NCBI GenBank assembly: GCA_037349315.1
Contig: JBAIAC010000008.1
Coordinates: forward strand, 33,268,001 to 33,332,000
Length of the DNA stretch: 64,000 bases
From: Chelydra serpentina
Taxonomy: Eukaryota; Chordata; Testudines; Chelydridae
Direction of reading: 5' to 3'
The notes beneath the pieces were generated by a model that was given only the letters and a program-made list of their open reading frames with translations, was not told the origin of the DNA and did not search any database. The position numbers and the translations under genes are program-made. Positions 1 through 10,253 of the stretch are shown here, one piece after another (the first letter of the stretch is position 1; each line of letters begins with the position of its first letter).

Positions 1-2017
1 TAATTTGGCCCCATATATGTCAGTTAAGATCATCTTATTGATATGCAGTCTAAATAACGCAATGTTTTAGCCCAGTATGATCATTTTTCAATAAAATAAG
101 TACTGTTAGAATGTCAGTTTTAAACTCTCTCAAAGTTATGTTTCACTATTTGATTTTAATTGCTACTAGATCTTGGAGCTCAGAGGCTAACTTCAGGCAA
201 TAACTGTATTTAGCACAAAACCCAGATTCATGTTAACATCAGTTCAGCATTCCTGTGAGCCTATATTTAGACCAGCAACTTCCACACTGTCCCTTGCACA
301 GTTTATTCCCACGGCATGACTATTCTGTTTAAGGCATAGGGCAGCCAGGTAAGTGAAAGTACATGTTAATGCCTGTGGATTACATCTTTGAAATGCCTTC
401 TGTTGCTGTTGCAGAACTGTGTGAACGCTGCAGCTTTTGCGGCGCTAGCAGTGGAGTACAATTGCACCCTCATAAATTTCTCCTTCCAGCCTCAGCATTG
501 CAGATCCGTTCCTAAGTGTGGCCCAAGTCTGGAATTTGACCTTCTGTGTAATACAACTGTAGCGAAGAAAATGACATTCTGCAGTGGCATTTGATAAAAG
601 CAATGTGCTATTTTAAATTATATAAAAGAAAGATTCCTCTGCACATGCAAACACAGATATGCAACAGCCACAGTACTCGCATTATGCATCCATCCCCTGC
701 TTATAAGCAAGCACATTGACATTCAATAAACAGTGCTGCATAAAATTTCATTTCCCTGTAGGGAAAATTTAAACTTACTTTATTATTCCATTGGAATATT
801 TTAAATGAGGAAAAAATGAAGATAAAGTGCAGTTGACCCTAGGCATTATAAATGCCATTAAGGGTCTCGCTCTGCTAGGTCCATCTGTTGCCTTTCAGAC
901 CTTCTATTCATTAACCTTATTAGCGCCAGCCCCTCTAGCCTTGAATTGACATTTCCCTGGTTCAATTGGAAGGCCCATTTCCTCGCACACATGGAATGCT
1001 TGGTTAAAGAATTTGTATGATTTGTCTAATAGATGCAGTAGGAAAGAGCAACAACTGGTCTGCTGGCCGGTAGGTCCAACTGAGAAATTCCACTATGATT
1101 GTTTCTGGGGGACTTCAGTGTTCTTCCATATTAAAATGCATTTTTCTGCTAATCAACTTAGCAGAAAAATCAGTCTTCTTGGCATCAGTAATAATCTCTG
1201 TCTGTTGAAGCAATATAAATCTTACTGGTATACTATGGAATTTTGTACTAGATTTACTGATGAGCCAAAAAAACAATGGCAAATTTAATCACTCAGTTGA
1301 TGTACCCCGCAGCTTGAAATGATGTGAATATATATTTGTTTATCCAAGTTAACCCATTGATATGATGCCACAGTTAGGTGATTAGCTTGGCTTTTAATCC
1401 ACGTTCTTCTTCACATAGGGCATTCATCCAAATTCTTCCTCATGTTGGACATACTAACAGGAATTCAGATTGCATGCAGGTATAAAAGGGGACTTTTTTT
1501 TCCTATTTCTCTGTTTGCTAGATTATGTATCACAGGTGATAAGAATTCATCATTTTTTCTGAGCTGACTCACATGAGCAAGTCATATATAAAGGTGACAA
1601 TTTGAAGGTCTTCAATGTAGTGAACCCTCCAGCATCAGTTGATGGTATTTCACGTCACAAGTAAAAAGGAAATATCAGTTGTTCTTTGACAAAAGATTGG
1701 TTACAATTATGGCTGAAAAGATCAGGAGTGAAGTGGTCTGAATTAAGGGGTTAAACTAGAAAAAAGAGCTCAGACGCCATTCACATCATCCTTTTGGCAT
1801 TTCTGGTCCTTCCTGCCTCTGTGACAATGAAGGTAATTATCAGACTTTTTCCCATAAATGAAATGTCAAGATAATTTATAGAAGCACCCTATTCTCTCTG
1901 AGTGGTTTATTTACTTGGAACAGGCTTATCACGATACTTAGGCTAGAGTTACGATTTCCCCTCCCACAAATGTCCAGTTTAACTCCTACCCCAGCAAGTT
2001 AGCAATGTAATTAGCTA
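1..2017. other. AT-rich sequence, nothing recognised
   Basis: No gene, RNA or mobile element could be supported here. A 68-codon frame at 388-594 has a short leucine-rich start but no recognisable domain and no splice or promoter support. The stretch is ordinary AT-rich intergenic or intronic DNA. Confidence 0.5.
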
Positions 2018-2393
2018 AAAAATAAGACTGTTTCTGTGGGACAGAGATATAGTTACTGTAAGTGCAGTGTAAGGCCATGTAAGGCCGTTGTGTGCATACT
2101 TGGCTCCTGGTGTTGGTGTGTGTACTCCCCAGGCGTGCATGTTTTGCTGCAGAGTGCAATGCATCACGGGTAGGTATACCACTGTGCCACTTGCCACTGT
2201 CCAGCGGGAAGTTTTGGCAATGCATGATGGGTCTGAGACTAATCAAGTAGGGGTGACTTGAGGGCAAGGGGTCAACTTCCCAGTTTACAACTGTCTCCAT
2301 CCTATAATGTCATCTATAGTAGATCCCATAATTTTTGCACCTTTTTTTTCAAAATCCCACAAACTAGTGTGGCCCTCCTTGCTGACAGAAGCA

Positions 2394-2770
2394 TGGAGCC
2401 TGCACAGCTCAGCACTATTGTCATGTGCATTGCAAGCACTGGGCACACAGACCTGGAATATTTGCAGAGCTGCAAGAAGAACTGAATGAGTGGGAAACAT
2501 GACAACTCCTTGGAGGACAGATTGATGTGGGACATAGCGAGAACCAATTCAAGGTTGTTGGTGGTGTTCACAGAGAAGCTGCAGGTGGTGAAGTGCCACT
2601 TCTGGGCCCAAGAAACAAGTACTGACTGATGGGACTGCATCATAATGCAGGCTTGGGACGATGAGCAGTGGATGAAGAACTTTGGGATGCACAAGGCTAC
2701 ATTCCTGGATCTGCACGATGAGCTCACACCTGCCCTCCAGAACAGGGGCACCAAAATGAGAGCTGCCTCA
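2394..2770 (+). pseudogene. Harbinger transposase, N-terminal remnant
   Basis: The frame from 2394 begins MEPAQLSTIVMC and continues through stops into a region with WDDEQWMKNFGMHKATFLDL (about 2655-2715). This is the usual start of vertebrate Harbinger-type (HARBI1-like) transposases, just before the DDE nuclease. The downstream DDE core is missing, and at about 2770 the plus-strand homology gives way to an inverted piece of the same gene's C-terminus. It cannot make transposase. Family assignment rests on motif memory. Confidence 0.6.
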
Positions 2771-2774
2771 CTGA

Positions 2775-3003
2775 GCTGTATAGCTTCACATTGAGCTCTT
2801 CTAAGAGCCTCTTTATTGGGCTGCTCACCTTCAGCAGACAGCCGCCCTACCTCCTCCCTCCACCCTGGTGGAAGCTTTCCCTGCTTTGCTTCACATCTAT
2901 TATGCAGGACATAGCAGGAAGCTATAACCATTGGGATATTTTTCTCTCTGAGGTCCAATCTTGTACACCTGCAGCTACTCCATGAACTATTTTGAAAGAC
3001 CAT
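2775..3003 (-). pseudogene. Harbinger transposase, C-terminal remnant (inverted)
   Basis: On the minus strand this encodes LDLREKNIPMVIASCYVLHN followed by a charged Glu/Arg tail. It matches the end of the Harbinger DDE domain, where an IP-x-V-I-A-x-C-x-V-L-H-N-x-C helix follows the last catalytic residue. Its orientation is opposite to the N-terminal remnant immediately to its left, so the gene has suffered an inversion together with loss of the middle. Confidence 0.65.
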
Positions 3004-3241
3004 TTTAACAGTGAGCCTGAGTAGTGTGTGTTGTTGTAGTGTGCTCGATCTGGCCCTGCTCTTCTGTGGCCTGGTAGGAATTGTGTGGGTATTGCTGTAC
3101 AGGTAGGAATTTAATGCATAAAGTCAATGCACCTATTAATTTTATTTGTGAATGATCCTATGAGTTGTGGGACATTGTGCAGTAACAGATCATTGACTGT
3201 TTTCAGAACTATTGAGCACGCCGCAGCATATGTTGTGAACT

Positions 3242-3280
3242 AATAAAGATGAATTATGTTCAAAATAATAGAATTTTATT
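3242..3280. promoter_or_regulatory. Convergent poly(A) signals of the Harbinger genes
   Basis: A plus-strand AATAAA at 3242-3247 faces a minus-strand AATAAA (TTTATT at 3275-3280), 27 bp apart. They lie exactly between the plus-strand transposase and minus-strand Myb-like remnants, as expected for a convergent two-gene element. A 20-bp A run follows at 3334-3353. Confidence 0.5.
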
Positions 3281-3377
3281 CTGTAACAAAATCAGCGCAA
3301 AAATAACCCATGCAGTTTTAAAACAAATACACTAAAAAAAAAAAAAAAAAAAACTTACAAAATTAAGAGAACAGAAT

Positions 3378-4064
3378 TCATGAAGGGGAAAGAACATTTG
3401 TGTCCATTTTAGCTACCCGTGCACCAACTGTGGCTTTCACAGCTCTGTGTATGTGAAGCTGATTGTCTTTAATGTCCCCTGGGTGGAGTGGTAAGGGTCG
3501 TGCAGCAACCTGACGCCATGTGGAATGTTTGGGGTCGGGTAAAGGTAGGCCCCGATATTGAGCTCTCATTGAGCTGCAGAGGGAGGTCAGCAAGGGATTG
3601 CTGACCCTGCAGGTCCATCAGAGTCTGAAGCATCTGTGTTTCGTTCTTCAGAAGCCCCATTATGTCTTGGTGCATCTCCCTCTCCTTTTCCTGCTGGGAG
3701 TCCCGGGCCCTTCTCTTCGCCACTCTCCTTCTCCAGGCATTGTGCTCGCAGCCTGATGCAACACTGGCTGCAGGATATCACTGAACATTTCATCCTGAGT
3801 CCTCTTCTTTGTCCTCCTTATCTGGCTCAGGCATTCTGTGGGTGTGGAGGGAGAGACGCTGAAGTCTGCAGGCTCAGCAGCTGAAGATAAAATGCACAGA
3901 GGTCCCGTCGTCAGCACATTCACTACACAAAACATAGGCGCCAACTCTGGGGGCATGCCGGAGCTGGAGCACAGGGTGGGAGCTTCAGGGAAGGGGTGAA
4001 GTGGGGGTAGGGCCTGGGGCAGAGCGCGGGTTGAGCATGCCCCGGGAACTCTCAAAATCAGCAC
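3378..4064 (-). pseudogene. Harbinger Myb-like protein, C-terminal region remnant
   Basis: Minus-strand fragments in shifting frames read RRTKKRTQDEMFSDILQ, then MHQDIMGLLKNETQMLQTLM, then a Pro-rich stretch ending IHRAVKATVGARVAKMD. This basic segment, Glu/Leu-rich coiled region and tail are typical of the accessory Myb/SANT-like protein of vertebrate Harbinger elements, which binds the element ends and helps bring in the transposase. Several frameshifts make it non-functional. Confidence 0.5.
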
Positions 4065-4989
4065 CTCTGACAGAAAGTGAAATTTAAGAGACTTTACTCA
4101 CTCCCCTTGCTCCCCTGAAGTTTTAAGCACTTTACATTCTCACTTCTGCTTGGGATTGCTTATGCATTGCGCCACTCAATGGATCATCCATGGTGAGTAT
4201 GGCCCACAAGGGGTTGGGGAAATGAAGAGAGAATTACTTGGCTGCATGATTCTAGTAGTATAGGACAAGGTCACTGAATACTGGCACCGTTTTCCATAGG
4301 CAGTGGAGATTTTAGTTGATATTTCACTTCTGAGGGTAACAAAGGCGAAGAGAGCCCAGCTGCTGCTGGAATCCTGAAGCCGCCCAGGCCTGTGTGATGC
4401 TAGCCTGTTTACTGCAAAGGTGCCTGCTGAAATTATTGCTGAATGACGTGGGAAAGTGTGCTACCACAGCAGAAGAAATAAGGCATCCTTCCCTAGAAAC
4501 CTTTGGCAGAAGATTGCAGGGTACCGCCATGAAAGTTTCACTGAGATCTCTCAGGAGAATTCAAAGGGCATCCCTGTGAATATAAACAAACCACTCTGCC
4601 TGGCCTACCCCACCTAACTCTAGAGAGGAATGAAAAGCCGATAGCGTTTCTACCTCTCTTGCTTGCACCACTGCCTCTGCAAGCATGAGTAAAGTACTGA
4701 AAAGTCACAAGCTGTATCCTGCTCCTTGGGGTGGGGGCATCCTTGTAATTGAAAATGTAGCTACACACTTACCCGAGGTTCCTTCCCCTGCATCAAGATC
4801 ACCCATGCTCGACTGGTGGGACTGGCTGGAATGCAATGGAGTCAAAAACAAGTCCTGGCTCACCGTGCAGCTTGATCCTCTGATTGCCTGTCCCCATACT
4901 CCTCCTTCTCCTGCTCTTCCTCATCCACCGCTTCCTCCTCCTCCTCACTGTTCACAGCAGGGGGCTGTGCTCAGTCTCCCGGGAAGTAT

Positions 4990-5345
4990 TCACAGTGCTG
5001 GTGGGGGTGGGCTCTCTGCCAGGTATGGCAGCAGCTCTTTGTAAAAGCAGCAGGTCTGCGGCTTGGCAGCAGATTGAGTGTTGTCCTCCCTGGCCTTCTG
5101 GTGTGCCTGAGGCAGCTCCTTGGCTTTCATGGGGCACTGCTGCTGGTCCCTGCCACAGCCCATCTCCTGCATCCCCTGAGAAATCTGCTTGTGAATGTTG
5201 ACGTTTCTGTGGCTGGATCATAGCTGTGCCTGCACAGCCTCTTCTCCTCACAGGCCCAGGACATCCAGTATCTCCTGTGCACTGCGGGCAGGAACGCATC
5301 TGGCGTATGTACCCGGCATGGTCAGCTGGGCAGTTGCACTCAACA
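4990..5345 (-). pseudogene. Harbinger Myb/SANT-like DNA-binding domain remnant
   Basis: Read on the minus strand in one frame, with two internal TGA stops, this gives AQEILDVLGL, EEAVQAQL, RNVNIHKQISQGMQEMGCGR, QQCPMKAKEL and CCFYKELLPYL. That is the trihelix/Myb-SANT-like layout: an I/L-rich first helix, an N-x-x-I helix, an R-x-x-x-Q-C-x-x-K recognition helix, and a final F-Y-x-x-L helix. It is the N-terminal half of the same gene as the 3378-4064 remnant. The expected first tryptophan is already changed. Confidence 0.65.
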
Positions 5346-5772
5346 ATGGAGAGCTGCTAGGTGTGCTCCCAAGCCAGGCAATAAAGAAAAGGAATTTCAA
5401 AAGGACTTTCAGGGGTGGGGGGGGGTGTCTTCCAGTCTTCATGATCCATGGGCAATGGAGTTCATAATAGTGACCAGAGCAGTCAATGAGGGGCATTGTG
5501 GGACAACTTCTAGAGAACACTGAGAGTTGACGTAGCTAATGCAGTGTCCACACTGCAATGACTTAAGTACATCGACTGTGGCTCAAGACCACTCAGGGAG
5601 ATGGTGTTACTATGTTGACCTAATGGGGCACTTACAGCAATGGGAGACCAATTTGAGTGTAGACACATGCACAACTAGGTTGACACAAGCTGCCTTGGGT
5701 CGACCTAACCGTGTAGTGTAGACCAGGCATTAGACAGATCGTATAACCACCCAAATCTATACTTCACCAGGA

Positions 5773-6172
5773 TGTGAAAGTCATAAGCTATGGTGAACCC
5801 CCTTAACAGCCAGCAGCTATGGCAACCAGAGGCCACTAGGTGGAAGTAGATGCCTCGCCTACGCAAGACCTTGCATTTTTACAGTTGTCCTTCGCTTACA
5901 CAAGAATTGTGTTTTTCAGCTGAGATAGCTATCCTAAACCAGTTTTTACTGACCAGATAGCAGACATCCGAGGTCTAGCATGCACCAATCAAATGTTAAC
6001 ACACCAGGGCTTTGTCTAAGTGTGTATAAAAGACCTGTAATTTCTGTGTTAATTGAAGTCCTGTGACTTGGCACAGACTTCCCTTATTTTGCAGAATAAA
6101 GTAATTTTCTTTCCTTATCCCTGTCTGGCTGTTATTGGCTCTCAGCTAGGCGGACCCGATATTTCGGTAACA
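5773..6172 (+). repeat. ERV 5' LTR
   Basis: A 400-bp LTR with TG...CA ends. It starts TGTGAAAGTCATAAGC and ends ATTTCGGTAACA, and is matched by the 3' copy at 396 of 400 positions. It is followed by a 5-nt spacer and the primer binding site. Confidence 0.96.
5983..6100 (+). promoter_or_regulatory. ERV LTR promoter and poly(A) signal
   Basis: A CCAAT-type box (ACCAATCA, about 5983-5990), a TATA box (TATAAAA, 6025-6031) and an AATAAA signal (6095-6100) occur in the order and spacing of U3-R. Transcription would start about 25-30 bp after the TATA box. The 3' LTR has the same elements (TATA at 12193). Confidence 0.75.
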
Positions 6173-6177
6173 GTTTT

Positions 6178-6195
6178 TGGCGACCACGAAGGGAC
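6178..6195 (+). other. ERV primer binding site, tRNA-Arg type
   Basis: TGGCGACCACGAAGGGAC is the reverse complement of the 3' end of vertebrate tRNA-Arg (CCG/TCG isoacceptors, ...GTCCCTTCGTGGTCG plus CCA), matching all 18 nt from memory. It starts 5 nt after the LTR. Confidence 0.8.
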
Positions 6196-6617
6196 CTCCT
6201 AGCTCGGACATTGGACTCCAGACGGCTGCGGCAAACTAGGAACGGCGCCAACGGGGTGCTTAGCCCTTCTTTCTGACTTCACCGCAGCCCCTGGGGTTCG
6301 TGCTCCGATAAGGTGAGTCCTAATAGGATAAGGAAACACTATCTGTTCTGGTTCTGGTTCTGGTTAACTGGTTAATATTTTCTGTCTCATTCATTTGGGT
6401 GTTGGGTGTGTGGGTGGGACTGAGCCTCTCGTTCATAATTCCTCAGAGGGGAAGCCATAGCATGCGATGAAGCGCTGAGGTTGAATTGAGATCCTTCTGT
6501 CCCGTCCCCTGTAGCAGTCAGTGTGAGTAGGGAAATCTGTACTAGTTTTTTTGTTGTTGTTAGATCGTAATTCCCTCTGTTTTCTGTTTAATTCTCTGTT
6601 CGAGTGTCAAGAGAAAG

Positions 6618-6830
6618 ATGGGTGGATCTCAGAGCAAACCCTCTAAGAATAGTCCTTTGAATTATATGTTAAGTAAATGGCCACTGCCAGGTGTTCAAAG
6701 AGGGATATCAAGGAAACGCTTTTTACAACTTTGCACTCAGGGTTGGCCAGCGCTGGGAACTGATTGGCCGAGTACAGCTCCTTTGACATTCCAACTTACT
6801 AAACTCCATTGCGCCTGGTATATTAAATAA
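6618..6830 (+). pseudogene. gag: ERV gag, matrix region (truncated)
   Basis: The frame begins MGGSQSKPSKNSPL, a glycine-2 myristoylation start followed by the S-K-P-x-x-x-x-P-L pattern of gammaretroviral matrix, which targets Gag to the plasma membrane. A later CTQGWPALGTDWP segment matches the conserved W-P-x-x-x-x-x-W-P part of the domain. The frame stops at 6828-6830 after 70 codons. The sequence from there to about 7190 is degraded matrix-capsid linker and early capsid, with A-rich runs and no long frame. Confidence 0.8.
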
Positions 6831-7189
6831 TAAGACTAAAGTATTATATAATGCTGTAATGTATATGTGTTTATTATTATTTTTTTGGACAAAGGTATGA
6901 GTGGAGAGTGAAGATTTCCTTTGTAGGTTAAAAGAAGCCGAGAAGGAAAAAAAAGGAACAGAACGAGTTAATTGTAACTAGGAAGCTCAGTCCAAAAAAA
7001 AAAAAGAAGAAGATAAGATACTGCTCACCACTAAGACCTGGCTGGCGGCCAAGAAGAAGGGGGGCTTAAGTGCCCAAGAAGCTGTAAAATCTACAAATCA
7101 CTGCGAGGCATTAATGAGACGTGCCTTTATAACTCTCGTCAATCCGACCCAATGGAATCCGAACAATCCAACCAACATGAGGGAGCTAA

Positions 7190-7789
7190 AAAAAATTTTT
7201 AGACTATATTCTAACAGGTATAAAACAAGCAAGGGAACAAACTCTAGACTGGTCAAAGGTCCATAATACTGTGCAGGGGAAAGAAGAGCACCCTTCCGAT
7301 TTTTATGAGAGACTTTGTAAAGCATTTTGTATTTATACTAACATAGACCCCAAGGCCGCGGACACACAGTCCACGGTCCGGCTTATTTTTATCTCTCAGT
7401 CAGCCCCAGACATCAAGAAGCGATTGCAGCGTCTCGAGGGAGCAGAAGGAAAGTCCCTGGAAGAGCTGGTAAGCGTGGCTACCTGTGTATATCACACAAG
7501 GGAAAATATCCAAGAGACCAAGCAGGTGAGAATGCTGGCAGCCCTTGTAAATGCTGGAAATAGAAATGAGAAACAAGGAGGGTGGAGGGGACCCCCCAAG
7601 TGGCAACCTAAAACGGAAAGGGGGGGGGGGGCGAGTCGCGCCAATGATATGTGTAACTATTGTAAGCAGCTCGGTCACTGGAAGAGGGAGTGTCCAAACC
7701 GACGTACCGGGAGACAGCCCCGCCGGCCAGACCGACCGCAGCAACAAATGGCTGTGGAAAGAACAGAAGCCGTTGATAGTGAGGAATGA
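7190..7789 (+). pseudogene. gag: ERV gag, capsid C-terminus and nucleocapsid
   Basis: The open part (from 7271) contains the major homology region QGKEEHPSDFYERLCKAF, followed by capsid helices. It ends in a basic nucleocapsid with one zinc knuckle, CNYCKQLGHWKREC (C-X2-C-X4-H-X4-C), which binds genomic RNA. A G run at 7620-7630 lies just before the knuckle. The frame ends in TGA at 7787-7789, and pol continues in the same frame after it. The capsid N-terminus is broken upstream by frameshifts. Confidence 0.85.
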
Positions 7790-8752
7790 CGGCGACCAGG
7801 GGGTCCTCTTGTCACCTATTCAAATGATTTTACTACTTATGTTTGTTCCTCCAGCGACCCCCAGATTTATCTAACTTTGGGAGGAACTGTTTATTCTTGC
7901 CTTTTGGATCAAGGGAGCTGCACTTTCTACTGTTACTACCAAGCCAAAGAAGGGGAGCCCATTCCGGTAATGGGTATAGGCAGAAAGCCATTTGACTGTA
8001 CTGTATTACAGGATGCTACTGTAGAAATCTCTGATATCTCTGTCTCCCATGCATTTTTGCTAGCACCAGACTCTCCGGTTAATCTCTTGGGCAGAGATCT
8101 GTTATGTAAACTATGTGCTCAGATTTTCTTTTCAGATGATAAAATCATTGTCTGGTTACCTCAACGCCAACTTCCCCAACTATGTGCTGCGTTGACCCAG
8201 GCTTTGGAGGACCAGATCCTGCCTATGGGCTCGATGAACATACCCGAGCAACTCAGACAGGAGGTGAAAGCCTCCCTATGGGGCACTTCAAAAGCAGATT
8301 TGGGAATTCTACAGACAGATCCAGTAAAAATAACCCTGAGAGCAGGCATTGAAATTCCTCGGATTCGTCAGTATCCCATCTCCCGAGAAGCCTTGTTTGG
8401 CCTTCAAGAACTTATCAGCACATTCCTATGGTTGGGAGCGTTAGTTCACACCAAATCTCCTTTCAATACTCCCATCCTGCCAGTAAGAAAACCTGACATG
8501 GATCCAGATGGGAAACCGGTATACCGATTTGTCCAAGATTTACGTGCAGTAAATAAGGTTGTACAAGCAAAACACAATGTGGTACCTAATCCTTATACGA
8601 TCCTGACTGCCATTCCAGCAGGTACCATATGCTATTCTGTGATAGATTTGTGTAATGCCTTTTTCAGTATTCCTCTAGATCAAGACAGCTGGGATATTTT
8701 TGCATTTACATGGACGGATCCAGAGACTGGGAGAGCAGAACAGCTGACCTGA
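7790..8752 (+). pseudogene. pol: ERV pol, protease and N-terminal reverse transcriptase
   Basis: Open from just after the gag TGA. The aspartic protease shows LLDQGS at the active site, where relatives have D-T/S-G, so the catalytic Asp remains but its neighbour is changed. The later NLLGRDLL is the usual protease end. RT fingers and palm follow: PFNTPILPVRKPD, YRFVQDLRAVN and the first catalytic Asp in SVIDLCNAFFSIPLD. The frame ends in TGA at 8750-8752. After about ten more codons the sequence jumps directly to RNase H, so the YXDD box, thumb and connection domains are deleted. Confidence 0.88.
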
Positions 8753-8819
8753 ACTCGTCTTCAAGTAGTGCAACATCAAGAAAAACCCCGACCAGATCTT
8801 TCAGATATGCCCATTCCAA

Positions 8820-9059
8820 ATGCTGAGCTGGAACTGTACAGATGGCTCTGCGAGGGTCGTGGAGGGCCAATGGATATCTGGATTTGCAGTAACTACTCAG
8901 TTTGAGGTATTACAGTCTGCGCCTCTGGGACCCTCCACCTCAGCCCAGGCGGCAGAATTAATAGCCCTCACCCAAGCATGTGAGTTGGCAGCAGGTCAGT
9001 CTGTAAACATTTATACTGACTCGAAATATGCCTTTGGCGTTTGCCATGCCACAGGCTAA
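8820..9059 (+). pseudogene. pol: ERV pol, RNase H fragment
   Basis: Three catalytic acidic motifs are present: CTDGSA, AELIALTQA and YTDSKYAF. This is the domain that removes RNA from the RNA-DNA hybrid. It is in a different frame from the upstream RT piece and ends at TAA 9057-9059. The end of RNase H and the start of integrase are shortened. Confidence 0.85.
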
Positions 9060-10241
9060 CTTTGGGCAGAGCCTGATGGGAGAAGAGCCTTGCCCAGAGC
9101 TGCTTTGTGGCCTGCCCTACTTAAATTACACCAAGAAACACATGGTGGAGTAGAGGCCATGGCTGCTACTATAAATAGACTTTGGTATGCCCCTGGGGTA
9201 TTCCAGGAAGCTAAACGAGTTCTTGCTACCTGTGACATTTGTGCAAAATTCAATCCAAGGGGGGAACCGAAAGGCCCCCCAGGTGCAAGGTTATGGGCAT
9301 ACACGCCCTTTGAACAGCTCCAAATTGACTACTCAGAAATGCCTAAGTGCCAAGGCTACCAGTACCTTCTTGTGATTGTGATTGTGTGCCAACTGACCAG
9401 CTGGACCGAAGCATTTCCAACCAGACGAGCAACTGCCTTGGAAGTAGGAAAGACTTTACTAAACCAAGTCATTCCTAGGTTTGGGCCTCCTAGGTCTATT
9501 GACTCTGATCAAGGAACACACTTCACTGCCCAAGTTATTCAATACATTGCTAAGGCCCTAGGTATTTCCTGGCTTCTACGCACCCCTTGGAGACCACCAT
9601 CATCTGGACAAGTGGAAAGAATGAACCAAACCTTAAAACTTAAACTCTCCAAACTGTGTGCACAGACTGGGTTAAAATGGCTTCAGGCCCTGCCTCTGGC
9701 CCTCTTGGCAGTCCGCACTGCCCCTAGGGGCAGACTTTGTCTCTCACCTTTTGAACTTTTATTTGGCAGGCCATACACTGGATTTGCAGACCCAAGACCT
9801 GTGACTGATTTGGCTACTTGGGGTGACGAGGAGCTGACCAGATATGTTATTTCCCTCCAAACCACTCTCATGTCTCTCCACAGGTATGCAGCTCAATTTC
9901 AGTCCCTACCCGCTGATGTACCTGCTCACCGGATCAAGCCAGGGGATTGGGTCTATGTAAAAGAGTGGAAACACAAACCTCTCCAACCCCGGTGGGCGGG
10001 CCCTTTCCAAGTCCTTCTTACTTCCCATACTGCCATTCGAGTGAGGGAACGAGACACTTGGATTCACCACACCCGAGTCAAGCGAGCCCCTAGGCCAGGG
10101 CCAGAAGCAGACGACTCCGGACTTCGAGGGAGCCCCGCCAGCTCTTCCCACCACGACCCGGAAGAGCCAGAAGCAGACAATACTTGGAAAGCTGAACCTC
10201 TGGAAGGACTGAAACTCTTGTTCAGACAGACTAAATCCTGA
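9060..10241 (+). pseudogene. pol: ERV pol, integrase
   Basis: About 390 codons are open in the same frame as the RNase H piece. The zinc-binding HHCC is present (HQETH, then CDIC). The catalytic triad is complete: Asp in QIDYSE, Asp in IDSDQGTHF and Glu in GQVERMNQ. The C-terminal WAGPFQVLL is the GPY/F-type module common in gammaretroviral integrases. The N-terminal junction to RNase H is shortened, so the mature protein would not be processed normally. It ends 12 nt before the env ATG with no overlap. Confidence 0.9.
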
Positions 10242-10253
10242 AACTGTATAATT

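Larger units (their letters stand above)
2018..5733. mobile_element. Decayed PIF/Harbinger DNA transposon (two-gene type)
   Basis: Remnants of both proteins typical of this superfamily are present: a transposase start on the plus strand near the left end, and a Myb/SANT-like DNA-binding protein on the minus strand starting near the right end. The right end (about 5530-5733) holds the GTGTAGACCAGGCATTAG-type terminal sequence seen in many sauropsid Harbinger elements. Both genes are full of stops and frameshifts, so the element is dead. The left terminal repeat is not clear; 2018 is where family-like sequence seems to begin. The retrovirus lies 39 bp beyond the right end. Confidence 0.65.

Noticed and set aside
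388..594. Small secreted-type protein with a Leu-rich start
   Set aside because: The start is not a convincing signal peptide and nothing else supports a gene.
2314..3003. Single 229-codon minus-strand gene
   Set aside because: Only the first ~80 residues are sense transposase; the rest is the antisense of the plus-strand transposase start, so it is an accidental fusion.
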